Below are positions 51,698-61,279 of a stretch of DNA of 64,000 nucleotides, in pieces. The notes under the pieces were generated by a model that saw only the letters and a program-made list of their open reading frames with translations, was not told the origin of the DNA and ran no database searches. The translations under genes and the position numbers were made by a program. Source of the DNA: Streptomyces nodosus (GTDB lineage: Bacteria; Actinomycetota; Actinomycetes; Streptomycetales; Streptomycetaceae); assembly GCF_008704995.1 (NCBI RefSeq), contig NZ_CP023747.1, positions 3,994,501 to 4,058,500 on the forward strand. The letters are read 5' to 3'. Within the stretch, counting starts at the first letter, position 1, and every line of letters begins with the position of its first letter.

Positions 51698-52234
51698 ATG
51701 CTCACGACCCTGAACACCTCGTACACCGACACGCGTGCGGCCGACCTCGCCTGGACCCTGGGGCGCGAGCCGCTGCCCGCGCTTGCCACGCTCGATCTGG
51801 AACTGGCCGGTGCTCAGCTCCAGTTGAGACTCCTCGGCGCGTCCCACCAGGTACTGCTGGAGGAGGAGCAGGGCAGATGTTCGGAGACGGTGGCGTGCAT
51901 CGCGGGCTCCAGCGCCCCCCTGCCGGTGGGCGTCGCCGAGCGGGTGGGGGACTGGGAGTACGAGTTCGCCGCCCATGTCGAGGTGCTGTCCCCCCGTTCC
52001 TTCGCGGGCCGCGCCCAGGAGTTGCTGGCCCTGGTCTCCGACCATCCCCACGGGCTGGCCGGCGTCTTCCCCGGCAGCCCGCACGCCTTCACCGCGATGC
52101 TGGCCCGGCGCCACGAGGGCCAGGTCCACTGGCGCACCTGGCACGCCTATCCGCAGGACGGCCAGTTGGTGGCGACCCGCACCCGGGTCGGCGTCAGGAT
52201 GCCGTCCGCACAGTTGAGCCCGTCCGGTGTATGA
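51698..52234 (+). CDS. DUF2617-family protein
   Basis: This encodes 178 residues from ATG 51698. It is a soluble protein with the actinobacterial DUF2617 pattern: N-terminal SYTDTRAADLAWTLGRE, central ALATLDLELAGAQLQLRLLGASH and C-terminal WRTWHAYPQDGQLVATRTRV. The function is unknown. Members usually sit just upstream of a spermidine-synthase-like membrane protein, as here, with a 113-bp gap, so a shared pathway is likely. Confidence 0.8.
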   Translation: MLTTLNTSYTDTRAADLAWTLGREPLPALATLDLELAGAQLQLRLLGASHQVLLEEEQGRCSETVACIAGSSAPLPVGVAERVGDWEYEFAAHVEVLSPRSFAGRAQELLALVSDHPHGLAGVFPGSPHAFTAMLARRHEGQVHWRTWHAYPQDGQLVATRTRVGVRMPSAQLSPSGV

Positions 52235-52347
52235 GGCGGAGCCGACGATTCCGGCGGCGGCCAGGCGTCCCGAAGGCACCCTCGCGCCCGTAGTTCCACA
52301 CCTGTGGGTGACAAACTGCAATGCAGTCGTGACGTAGCGTTCCTATC

Positions 52348-54000
52348 GTGATCGAACCGCACGCGCCCGCACCGACCGGCCCGCCCCGCACCCGGGGCGA
52401 GGCCGGCCGGAGTCAGGCGCGGCTGCCCGTGCGCCCCACGACCGGACGGTTCCTCGTCCTCGCCGGGGTGTTCGTCTGCGCGGCCTGCGGCCTGGTGTAC
52501 GAGCTCGAACTGGTCGCCCTGGCCTCGTATCTGATCGGCGACTCCGTCACCCAGGCCTCGGTCGTGCTGTCCGTGATGGTCTTCGCGATGGGCATCGGCT
52601 CGCTCGCCGCGAAGCGGTTGCGCTGCCGGGCCGCGGCCGGCTTCGGCGCGGTGGAGGCGGCGCTCGCCCTGGTCGGCGGCTGCAGTGCGATGGCGCTGTA
52701 CGCGGTCTTCGCCTGGACCGGCGACTGGGGCGGTGTCCGGTCCGGGGGCCCGCGCTGTCTGCTGGTGGGCTTCTCGCTGGCGATCGGCCTGCTCATCGGC
52801 GCCGAGGTGCCGCTGTTGATGGAGCTGATCCAGCGCATCCGCCGCCAGGACGCGGGCGGCGCGGTCGCCGATCTGTTCGCGGCGGACTATGTGGGCGCGC
52901 TGGTCGGCGGGCTCGCCTTCCCTTTTCTGCTGCTGCCCCAGCTCGGCCAGCTCACCGGCGCCCTGCTCACCGGCGCGGTCAACTCGGTCGCGGGCGGCGC
53001 GCTGGTGCTCGGACTGTTCCGGCGGGATCTGTCCCGCCGCGGCCGGCGGCTGCTTCTGATCGCCAACCTCGCGGTGCTGGGCGTGCTCGCCGCGGCGGCC
53101 GTCCTGGTCGACGACTTCGAGCGGGCGGCCCGCCAGGCGGTCTACGGCGGACAGGTACGGGTCGCGCTGCGCACCGGGGTCCAGGAGGTGGTGCTGACCG
53201 GCGGGGGCCCCGGGCATCCCGTCGCCCTCTTTCTCGACGGGCGGCCGCGGCCGGCCGGCCGGGACGGGAGCCGTTTCCGGGAGGCGCTGGTGCGCCCCGC
53301 GATGAGTGGCGGCCCGCATGCGCGGGTGCTGGTCCTCGGCGGCGGCGACGGCCTGGCCACCCGCGAGGTGCTGCGGCTGCCCGGGGTGGAGCGGGTCGAG
53401 GTGGTCGACCCCGATGCCGCCCTGGTCCGGCTGGCGCGCCGCGATCCGGCCCTGTCCGCGCTGAACGGCCGTGCCTTCGCCGATCCGCGCGTCCAGGTGC
53501 GCACCGACGATGTGTTCCGCCGGCTCAGACAGACGCACCAGGCGTACGACGTGGTGATCGCGGACCTTCCCGACCCGACCCTCACCGCGAGTACGAAGCT
53601 GTACTCGCAGGAGTTCTACGGGCTGGCCCGTCGCACGCTGGCCCCCGGAGGCCGACTGGTGGTGCACACGGGCCCGGTGACCTCGCGCCCCCGCGTCCTC
53701 TGGACGGTTGAGGCGACGCTGCGCGCGGCGGGCCTGGACCCGGTCCCCTATCGCGTCGCCGGGCGGGCCCCCGGTTCCGCGCGGCGCCCCGGCGGCTCGG
53801 CGGAAACGTCCGGGGCTGCGCGGGACTGGGGGTTCGTGCTCGCCGCCCGTGACCGTCCCGCCCTGACCCTGGACCCGCACGGACCGCGTCCGCGCACCCT
53901 GACCCCGCAGTCGCTGCGGGCGGACGCGCGGGCGGCGGCGCGCACCCGGGTGCGGGGTCTGAAGCCGTCGACACTGGTGCACCCGCGGTACCCGGACTGA
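52348..54000 (+). CDS. Membrane spermidine-synthase-like protein
   Basis: This encodes 550 residues from GTG 52348; TAGCGT ends 7 nt upstream, giving a leaderless start. Seven or so membrane helices (about 35-255) precede a spermidine-synthase-type Rossmann domain (about 265-500) with VLGGGDGLATREVL (330-343), Asp in VEVVDPDAALV and VIADLPDPT in place of the usual catalytic DSSDP-type loop. Fused membrane and aminopropyltransferase-like proteins are common in actinobacteria. Whether it makes polyamines is doubtful; the substrate is open. Confidence 0.87.
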   Translation: MIEPHAPAPTGPPRTRGEAGRSQARLPVRPTTGRFLVLAGVFVCAACGLVYELELVALASYLIGDSVTQASVVLSVMVFAMGIGSLAAKRLRCRAAAGFGAVEAALALVGGCSAMALYAVFAWTGDWGGVRSGGPRCLLVGFSLAIGLLIGAEVPLLMELIQRIRRQDAGGAVADLFAADYVGALVGGLAFPFLLLPQLGQLTGALLTGAVNSVAGGALVLGLFRRDLSRRGRRLLLIANLAVLGVLAAAAVLVDDFERAARQAVYGGQVRVALRTGVQEVVLTGGGPGHPVALFLDGRPRPAGRDGSRFREALVRPAMSGGPHARVLVLGGGDGLATREVLRLPGVERVEVVDPDAALVRLARRDPALSALNGRAFADPRVQVRTDDVFRRLRQTHQAYDVVIADLPDPTLTASTKLYSQEFYGLARRTLAPGGRLVVHTGPVTSRPRVLWTVEATLRAAGLDPVPYRVAGRAPGSARRPGGSAETSGAARDWGFVLAARDRPALTLDPHGPRPRTLTPQSLRADARAAARTRVRGLKPSTLVHPRYPD

Positions 54001-54098
54001 GCAGGAGCGCGCACCGGGGAGCGCTGGTCGCGCTCGGCCGTGCGAATGACGCCGAGGAGGGGGACGCGCCGGGGCGCTCGTGGGTAGGCTCGGCAGGT

Positions 54099-55223
54099 AT
54101 GGAGCATGAGGTGTTCGTTCCGGTTTCTGCCGAGCGGCTCAGGGAGGCGCTCGCCGATCCCGCCCGGGTGGCCCGCGCGATCCAGGGACTCCACCAGGAG
54201 GCGGGGGCGGAGCGCGTCACCGGCCGTCTGCGGATGCGCATCGCCGGCCACACGATCACCTACCGGGGTTCACTGCGGGTGACGGGCCGGGCCGACGGCT
54301 CCTATGCGATGGAGGCCGAGGGCACGGAGGCCCGCGGCACCGGCACCGCGAAGCTCTCCCTCCTTGTGCGCCTGCTCCCGGCCGAGGGCGGCGTCACGCT
54401 CGCCTTCACGGGCACGGCCGTCGCCGACGGCCGGATCGCGGAACTGCCCGGGGACGCGGTGGCCTCGGCGGGGGCACGACTGCTGGGACGCTTCGCGGAG
54501 GACCTGGGCGCCGAGGCGCTGACGGATCCGGGAGCCGGGGACACGACGGCACCGACGGGCGTGGAGGAGACGGCTCCGCGTGCCGCTGCGGCGTCGGCGG
54601 AGGCCGGGGGCGAGTCCGCTGACACCCCGTCGGCGGGGGCGCCCGGCGGGCAGCCGGAGGGCGCGGTGCCGCCTGGTGCCGACGGTGAGCGGGCGGCGGA
54701 GACGCCCGCCGCGGAGTCGGGGGACGCGTCGCGGGAGGCGTCCGGCGGGGACTTCGGGGAACCCCACGATGCCTCCGAGGAACCTCCGGCCGCACCGTCC
54801 GTCTTCGACACCGAGATCCCTCCGTCGTCCCTCGACCCGTTCGCCGATGAGGGCGATGAGGGCGATGAGGGCGATGAGGGCGATGAGGGCGACGAGGGCG
54901 AGGAGGAGTACGGGAGCGACCATGACGGCGACCACACCGGCGGCCTCACCCCCGACGGCTTCGACGGTCGCGGGAGGCCCGCCCCGGTCCCCTCGGCGTT
55001 CGACGGCGGGGACCCTCAGGCCGAGGCGGCACACGCCCGGCGCACGATGATCGGCCGGAGCGCCGAGGAGGTCGACCACGCACCCCCGCGCGGCCGCTAC
55101 GCCCCCGTCCCCGCCCCGGAGACGGTGACGGCCACCGCGACTCTGCGCTGGGCGGCCCCGGCGGCGGCCCTGGTCCTCGCGTCCGCGATCGTGGCGGGCC
55201 GGCTGCTGCGCCGCCGTCGCTGA
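54099..55223 (+). CDS. CoxG/SRPBCC-domain protein with acidic linker and C-terminal anchor
   Basis: This encodes 374 residues; TAGGCT ends 8 nt before the ATG. Residues 1-150 are an SRPBCC domain of the CoxG type (MEHEVFVPVSAERLREALAD, then the helix-grip strands with GTGTAKLSLLVRLLP). A long disordered acidic linker (150-335) carries six DEG tripeptides. One hydrophobic helix (about 349-368) and a basic end (RLLRRRR) form a tail anchor. CoxG proteins bind lipids or help carbon-monoxide dehydrogenases; no such enzyme is nearby, so lipid or membrane binding is more likely. Confidence 0.78.
   Translation: MEHEVFVPVSAERLREALADPARVARAIQGLHQEAGAERVTGRLRMRIAGHTITYRGSLRVTGRADGSYAMEAEGTEARGTGTAKLSLLVRLLPAEGGVTLAFTGTAVADGRIAELPGDAVASAGARLLGRFAEDLGAEALTDPGAGDTTAPTGVEETAPRAAAASAEAGGESADTPSAGAPGGQPEGAVPPGADGERAAETPAAESGDASREASGGDFGEPHDASEEPPAAPSVFDTEIPPSSLDPFADEGDEGDEGDEGDEGDEGEEEYGSDHDGDHTGGLTPDGFDGRGRPAPVPSAFDGGDPQAEAAHARRTMIGRSAEEVDHAPPRGRYAPVPAPETVTATATLRWAAPAAALVLASAIVAGRLLRRRR
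54846..54899 (+). repeat. Six 9-bp repeats coding Asp-Glu-Gly
   Basis: GATGAGGGC is repeated five times, with a sixth copy GACGAGGGC. The use of GAT is unusual for this GC level, so the array is recent slippage growth, in frame. Confidence 0.92.
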
Positions 55224-55288
55224 CCGGGCGGGCCCCGCGCGCCGATGCCCGCGTACGTTCCCTTCAACGGCCAAGTAGGGTCGGCCTC

Positions 55289-56077
55289 GTGAGTAACGAC
55301 GAGATCACGTTGGCCGCGGGAGACGCGGAAGTCGTGCTGGCACCGGCGAACGGCGGGCGGGTGCGCAGTCTGCGCGTCGGCGGTGCGGAACTGCTGCGGC
55401 AGGGCGAGCGGTTCGGGTGCTTCCCCATGGTCCCCTGGTGCGGGCGGCTCCGGGACGGCATGTTCCGGGACGGCGGTGCGGTCCACCGGATGCCTCTCAA
55501 CGCCCCTCCGCACGCCATTCACGGCACCGTACGGGACGGCGCCTGGCGGGTGGCCCGCGCCGGTGGCGACGAGGCCGTCCTCACCTGTGACCTGGGCGCC
55601 CCCTGGCCCTGGGCCGGCCGGGTCACCCAGCTCGCCGCGCTCACCGGGGACTCCCTGACGCTCACCATGTCGGTGGAGACGTACGACTCCTCGTTCCCGG
55701 CCCAGATCGGCTGGCACCCCTGGTTCAACCGCACCCTCGGCGGCGAGGAGGTGCGCGTCGACTTCAGCCCCGCCTGGCAGGAGGAGCGCGGCGACGACCA
55801 TCTGCCCACCGGGAACCGCATCGACCCGAAGCCCGGCCCCTGGGACGACTGCTTCGGCATGCCCGGCGGCGTCGACGTCACCCTCACCTGGCCCGAGCAG
55901 CTGGAACTGAGGGTCACCAGCCGGGAGGAGTGGGTCGTCGTCTACGACGAGCAGCGGGAGGCGGTGTGCGTGGAGCCGCAGACCGGTCCGCCGGACGGTC
56001 TCAACACCCTTCCGCGCCTGGTCACCCCCATCGAGCCGCTGGAGGCCACGATGACCTGGAGCTGGCGCGGCCGGTGA
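55289..56077 (+). CDS. Aldose 1-epimerase-like protein
   Basis: This encodes 262 residues from GTG 55289; TAGGGT ends 7 nt upstream (leaderless). The galactose-mutarotase fold is shown by FPMVPWCGRLRDGMF, the catalytic-type His in PHAIHGTVRD and IGWHPWFNR, and the late acid Glu in CVEPQTGPPDGLNT. It interconverts alpha and beta anomers of a hexose or hexose phosphate. It precedes pyrE by 45 bp. Confidence 0.9.
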   Translation: MSNDEITLAAGDAEVVLAPANGGRVRSLRVGGAELLRQGERFGCFPMVPWCGRLRDGMFRDGGAVHRMPLNAPPHAIHGTVRDGAWRVARAGGDEAVLTCDLGAPWPWAGRVTQLAALTGDSLTLTMSVETYDSSFPAQIGWHPWFNRTLGGEEVRVDFSPAWQEERGDDHLPTGNRIDPKPGPWDDCFGMPGGVDVTLTWPEQLELRVTSREEWVVVYDEQREAVCVEPQTGPPDGLNTLPRLVTPIEPLEATMTWSWRGR

Positions 56078-56122
56078 GACGCGGGGGGTCCCGGGTCCCG
56101 GGGCGCCCGTAAGCTGACTCGT

Positions 56123-56695
56123 ATGAGTGACGTCTACGCAGCAACGCCGTCCGGTGCCCGCGACGCCCTGCTCCAGCAGATCAAGGACAAGGCCGTGGTG
56201 CACGGCACGGTGACCCTCTCCTCGGGTCTGGAGGCCGACTACTACATCGACCTGCGCCGGATCACCCTCGACGGAGAGGCCGCCCCGCTGGTCGGCCAGG
56301 TGCTGCTGGACCTCACCGCCGACCTGGACTTCGACGCGGTCGGCGGGCTCACCATGGGGGCGGACCCGGTCGCGGCCGCCATGCTGCACGCGGCCGCCGC
56401 GCGCGGCAAGAAGCTGGACGCGTTCGTGGTCCGCAAGGCCGCCAAGGCGCACGGTCTGCAGCGGCGCGTGGAGGGCCCGGAGATCAAGGGCCGCAGGGTC
56501 CTGGTCGTCGAGGACACCTCCACCACCGGAGGCTCCCCGCTCACGGCGGTGGAGGCGGTGCGCGAGGCCGGGGCCGAGGTGGTCGCGGTGGCCACGATCG
56601 TCGACCGGGACACGGGCGCGGCCGAGAAGATCCAGGAGGGCGCCGGGGTGCCCTATCGCTTCGGCTACGCGAAGGACGAACTGGGCCTGGACTGA
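56123..56695 (+). CDS. pyrE: Orotate phosphoribosyltransferase
   Basis: This encodes 190 residues. The PRPP loop is VLVVEDTSTTGGS (126-138), the orotate region begins SSGLEADYYIDLRR, and the flexible catalytic loop has RKAAKAHGLQRRVEG. It makes OMP from orotate and PRPP in pyrimidine synthesis. TAAGCT ends 7 nt before the ATG, so the mRNA is probably leaderless. fba follows after 205 bp, an order typical of Streptomyces. Confidence 0.97.
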   Translation: MSDVYAATPSGARDALLQQIKDKAVVHGTVTLSSGLEADYYIDLRRITLDGEAAPLVGQVLLDLTADLDFDAVGGLTMGADPVAAAMLHAAAARGKKLDAFVVRKAAKAHGLQRRVEGPEIKGRRVLVVEDTSTTGGSPLTAVEAVREAGAEVVAVATIVDRDTGAAEKIQEGAGVPYRFGYAKDELGLD

Positions 56696-56728
56696 CGGCG
56701 GTCCACGGCGTCACGCGGGTGCCGGGGT

Positions 56729-56746
56729 CCGTCACGGGGGTGACGG
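56729..56746 (+). terminator. Short hairpin after pyrE
   Basis: CCGTCAC-GGGG-GTGACGG is a 7-bp stem 34 bp past the pyrE stop, with no T-tract. Confidence 0.45.
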
Positions 56747-56900
56747 GTTCGTACCCGACGGGGGAGTTGTCCACAGGCCCGTGCGCTCAGGCCTGAGCAT
56801 CGGGCCAAGTCTGGAAAGATGGGGACGACGATGATGTCGCACCCTAGGTCAGGGCCGTAAGCAGAGCCGTACGCAACCCGCACATACAAGGAGCGGACAG

Positions 56901-57932
<1,032 letters not shown>

Positions 57933-57960
57933 CCGGATCCCGGTTCTTCTTCTCTCCCTC

Positions 57961-58000
57961 CGACGGGCCCGGCGCCACCACCATGGCGCCGGGCCCGTCG
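57961..58000 (+). terminator. Terminator of fba
   Basis: CGACGGGCCCGGCGCCA (57961-57977), loop CCACCA, and TGGCGCCGGGCCCGTCG (57984-58000) form a perfect 17-bp stem. Confidence 0.9.
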
Positions 58001-58103
58001 TGCGCCCTGCCCGGGGGCTCCTCGTGCGCCCTGGCGGGGCGCGTCGTACGCCCGACGTCGAGGCCGGCTTCCCGGGCGGCGGGGCGCGCGGGATGATCGG
58101 GCC

Positions 58104-59630
58104 ATGGCCGTCCCCGTGCGCCGAACCCCCGCCGTCAGGATCTCCTCCGCCACCGGGAAGTGGATCCTTCTGACCACGGTGCTCGGCTCCAGCATGACCC
58201 TGCTGGACTCCACCGTCGTCAATGTCGCCCTGCCCCGCATCGGCAAGGACCTCGACGCGGATCTCGCCGCCCTCCAGTGGACCGTCAACGCCTATCTGGT
58301 CACGCTCGCCGGGCTGATCCTCCTCGGCGGTGCCCTCGGCGACCGCTTCGGCCGGCGCAAGGTCTTCGTCGTCGGAGTGGTCTGGTTCGCCGGTGCCTCC
58401 CTGCTCTGCGGACTGTCCCCGGACGCGACGTTCCTGGTCGCCGCGCGTGCCCTCCAGGGCGTCGGCGGCGCCCTGCTGACCCCCGGCTCGCTCGCGCTCA
58501 TCCAGGCGTCCTTCCATCCGGACGACCGTGCGCGGGCGGTCGGTCTGTGGTCCGGCTTCGGCGGCATCGGCGCCGCCGCCGGCCCGTTCCTCGGCGGCTG
58601 GCTGGTGGACGGGCCCGGCTGGCGCTGGGTCTTCCTGCTCAATGTCCCGCTGGCTCTGCTGTGCGCGCCCGTCGCCGTCAGACATGTACCGGAGTCCGGC
58701 GGGGAGAGTGCTCCGGCCGAAGCCGGGCGGGGCCGCGGACGCTTCGACGTCCTCGGCGCCGCGCTGGGCGCCCTGGCCCTCGCCCTGGTCACCTACGCGC
58801 TGACCGAGGCACCGAACGGCTCCCGGACCGTGGCCGCCGTCACCGCGGCCGCGGGCGTGGCGGCGGGCGTCGCCTTCGTCCAGGTCGAGAGGCGCCGCGC
58901 CGCCCCGATGATGCCGCTGGACATCTTCGCCTCCCGCACCTTCACGGCGGTCAATCTGGTGACCCTCTGTGTCTACGCGGCCTTCGGCGGCTTCTTCTTC
59001 CTCACCGCGCTCCAGCTCCAGGTGGTGGCGGGCTACTCCCCGCTGCGGGCCGGTGCGGCTCTGCTGCCCACCACCGTGCTGATGCTGCTCTTCTCGGCCC
59101 GCTCGGGTTCCCTCGCCAAGCGGATCGGCCCGCGCATTCCGCTCACCGTGGGGCCCCTGCTGTGCGCGACGGGCATGCTGCTGATGCTGCGCGTCGGGAA
59201 ACATGCCTCGTACGCCGGCGACGTGCTGCCCGCGCTGCTGGTCATGGGCGCGGGAATGGTCACCCTGGTGGCACCGCTGACCGCCACCCTGCTCGCCTCG
59301 GTGGACACCGCCAGGGCGGGCCTGGCCAGCGGCATCAACAACGCGGCGGCCCGCGCGGCCGGCCTGGTCGCGGTGGCCGCGCTGCCGCTGCTCACCGGGA
59401 TGGGCCCCGAGGCGCCTCAGGTGCCGGATGCGTTCGACGCCGCCTTCCGCCGGGCGATGCCGCTGTGCGCGGCCGTCCTGGTGGCCGGGGCGGTGCTGGC
59501 CCTCGCGACCGTGCGCCGCCCTCCGGAGGACGGCCGCGGTCCCGAGTGCCGCACCCACGGCTGGGTCACGGCGCCGCCCCTGGAGCCCCGGCGGGGGCCC
59601 CGGACCTCCGGCCCCGGCGGGACCCGATGA
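58104..59630 (+). CDS. MFS exporter, DHA2 (EmrB/QacA) family, 14 helices
   Basis: This encodes 508 residues with fourteen hydrophobic segments. Motif A is GGALGDRFGRRKVF between helices 2 and 3; motif D1 with a helix-1 acid is in LLDSTVVNVALPRI; motif C is seen in GIGAAAGPFLGGWL. It is a proton-driven drug or metabolite exporter. No TetR/MarR regulator is beside it. The C-terminal 40 residues are Pro/Arg-rich. Confidence 0.92.
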   Translation: MAVPVRRTPAVRISSATGKWILLTTVLGSSMTLLDSTVVNVALPRIGKDLDADLAALQWTVNAYLVTLAGLILLGGALGDRFGRRKVFVVGVVWFAGASLLCGLSPDATFLVAARALQGVGGALLTPGSLALIQASFHPDDRARAVGLWSGFGGIGAAAGPFLGGWLVDGPGWRWVFLLNVPLALLCAPVAVRHVPESGGESAPAEAGRGRGRFDVLGAALGALALALVTYALTEAPNGSRTVAAVTAAAGVAAGVAFVQVERRRAAPMMPLDIFASRTFTAVNLVTLCVYAAFGGFFFLTALQLQVVAGYSPLRAGAALLPTTVLMLLFSARSGSLAKRIGPRIPLTVGPLLCATGMLLMLRVGKHASYAGDVLPALLVMGAGMVTLVAPLTATLLASVDTARAGLASGINNAAARAAGLVAVAALPLLTGMGPEAPQVPDAFDAAFRRAMPLCAAVLVAGAVLALATVRRPPEDGRGPECRTHGWVTAPPLEPRRGPRTSGPGGTR

Positions 59631-59754
59631 CCCCGGCTGAGTGGCACGGGCCGGGCCCGATGACCCCGGGCGAGCGGCACCGGCCGGTGGCGGCGGGGCG
59701 CCCGCGGAACGGTGCGCTCCGGAGGCCGTAGGCCACCGTTACCGATCAAGGGCC

Positions 59755-60186
59755 ATGCCGCACACTGAACTCATGACCCTTCACGAGAACCTGCTCGGGG
59801 GCCCGCCCCCGACCCACCTCCCCGACGACCCGGAGCCGCGTGAGCTGCTCGCCGACGGCACGGCGCCCGCCGATGTCGCCGCGCGGTACCCCGCCTCCTC
59901 GCTCGCCTGGGCTCAGCTGGCCGACGACGCGTTCCAGCGGGGCGCGGTCGTCGAGTCGTACGCCTATGCGCGCACCGGCTACCACCGTGGCCTGGACGCC
60001 CTGCGCCGCAGCGGCTGGAAGGGCCACGGGCCGGTGCCCTGGGAGCACGAGCCCAACCGCGGCTTTCTGCGGGCCCTGCACGGCCTCGCCCGGGCCGCGC
60101 AGGGGATCGGGGAGCAGGAGGAGTACGAGCGCTGCACCCAGTTCCTGAAGGATTCCTCGCCGACGGCCGCCCAGACGCTGGGCTGA
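59755..60186 (+). CDS. DUF3151-family protein
   Basis: This encodes 143 residues from ATG 59755, or 137 from ATG 59773; neither has a ribosome site, and a TACCGA box 9 nt before 59755 favours the first as leaderless. The core ENLLGGPPPTHLPDDPEPREL and the Ala/Leu-rich helices with WAQLADDAF and YAYARTGYHRGLDALRRSGW match DUF3151, found throughout actinobacteria with a TPR-like helical fold and no known role. Confidence 0.82.
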   Translation: MPHTELMTLHENLLGGPPPTHLPDDPEPRELLADGTAPADVAARYPASSLAWAQLADDAFQRGAVVESYAYARTGYHRGLDALRRSGWKGHGPVPWEHEPNRGFLRALHGLARAAQGIGEQEEYERCTQFLKDSSPTAAQTLG

Positions 60187-60300
60187 CGGGGTGACGGTCC
60201 GACGGCCGACGGCCGGATGAACCGAGGGACGGTCCGACGGCCACGGACCCTGCCGTGCGGGCCTCGACGGCTCTGGTCCGGCAGCCCTGACGCGTGAAGA

Positions 60301-60324
60301 GGCCCGCCTGTGACGGGGCGGGCC
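60301..60324 (+). terminator. Hairpin between DUF3151 and the kynurenine operon
   Basis: GGCCCGCC (60301-60308) and GGCGGGCC (60317-60324) form a perfect 8-bp stem with an 8-nt loop, followed by TTGC. Confidence 0.65.
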
Positions 60325-60430
60325 TTGCGGGGCAGAAGGTGATTGCGCAGGATGCCGGTGGGGACCGGGGCCCCCGTGCCGGCATCGGCAGGGGCGGACC
60401 GCTACCCGGAAACACCATCAGGAGACAGCG

Positions 60431-61279
60431 ATGTCCCAACCGGCTCATCAGTCCCGAGAGACTCAGGAGCCCGAGACTCCGCATCTCGACTTCCAGGGCA
60501 CCACGCCGTACGAGGACTATGTCCGGGCGGATGTGCTCACCCACCTCCAGCACACCCTCTCCGAGGATCCCGGAGAGATGGTCTTCCTGGTCACGACCCA
60601 GGTGATGGAGCTGTGGTTCACGGTCGTCGTCCATGAGTGGGAGACCGCGGCGCGGGCCCTGCGCGAGGACCGGGTACCGGTGGCGATCGACGCGTTGAAG
60701 AGGTCCGTACGGGAACTGGAGGCGCTGAACGCCTCCTGGCAGCCGCTCGCCCAGCTGACCCCGGCGCAGTTCAACTCCTATCGCTCGGCCCTCGGGGAGG
60801 GCTCCGGCTTCCAGTCGGCGATGTACCGCCGTATGGAGTTCCTGCTCGGCGAGAAGTCCGCGTCCATGCTGGTGCCGCACCGGGGCGCGCCGCGCGTCCA
60901 CGCCGAGTTGGAGAAGGCGCTGCACGAGCCCTGCCTCTACGACGAGGTGCTGCGGCTGCTCGGCCGACGCGGGCACCCGGTCCCGGACGCGGTGCTGCGG
61001 CGTGACGTCTCCCGGCGCTATGAACCCTCGGACGAGGTCGAGGCGGTGTGGACCGCCCTCTACGCCGGGGACCAGACGGATGAACTCCTCCGGCTGGGCG
61101 AGGCGCTGACCGATGTGGCCGAGCTGGTGTGGCGCTGGCGCAACGACCATCTGCTCGCCACCCGGCGCGCGATGGGCGCCAAGGCCGGAACGGGTGGTTC
61201 CGCCGGGGTGGCCTGGTTGGAGAAGCGCGCCCAGAAGAACGTCTTCCCCGAGCTGTGGACGGCGCGATCGCATGTCTGA
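60431..61279 (+). CDS. kynA: Tryptophan 2,3-dioxygenase
   Basis: This encodes 282 residues, with AGGAG upstream. The family blocks are present: MVFLVTTQVMELWF near the substrate pocket, GFQSAMYRRMEFLLG (126-140), and the axial heme histidine His240 in WRWRNDHLL. It opens the indole ring of L-tryptophan to N-formylkynurenine with O2. The stop overlaps the kynureninase start by 8 nt. It is the first gene of a tryptophan-degradation operon. Confidence 0.96.
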   Translation: MSQPAHQSRETQEPETPHLDFQGTTPYEDYVRADVLTHLQHTLSEDPGEMVFLVTTQVMELWFTVVVHEWETAARALREDRVPVAIDALKRSVRELEALNASWQPLAQLTPAQFNSYRSALGEGSGFQSAMYRRMEFLLGEKSASMLVPHRGAPRVHAELEKALHEPCLYDEVLRLLGRRGHPVPDAVLRRDVSRRYEPSDEVEAVWTALYAGDQTDELLRLGEALTDVAELVWRWRNDHLLATRRAMGAKAGTGGSAGVAWLEKRAQKNVFPELWTARSHV

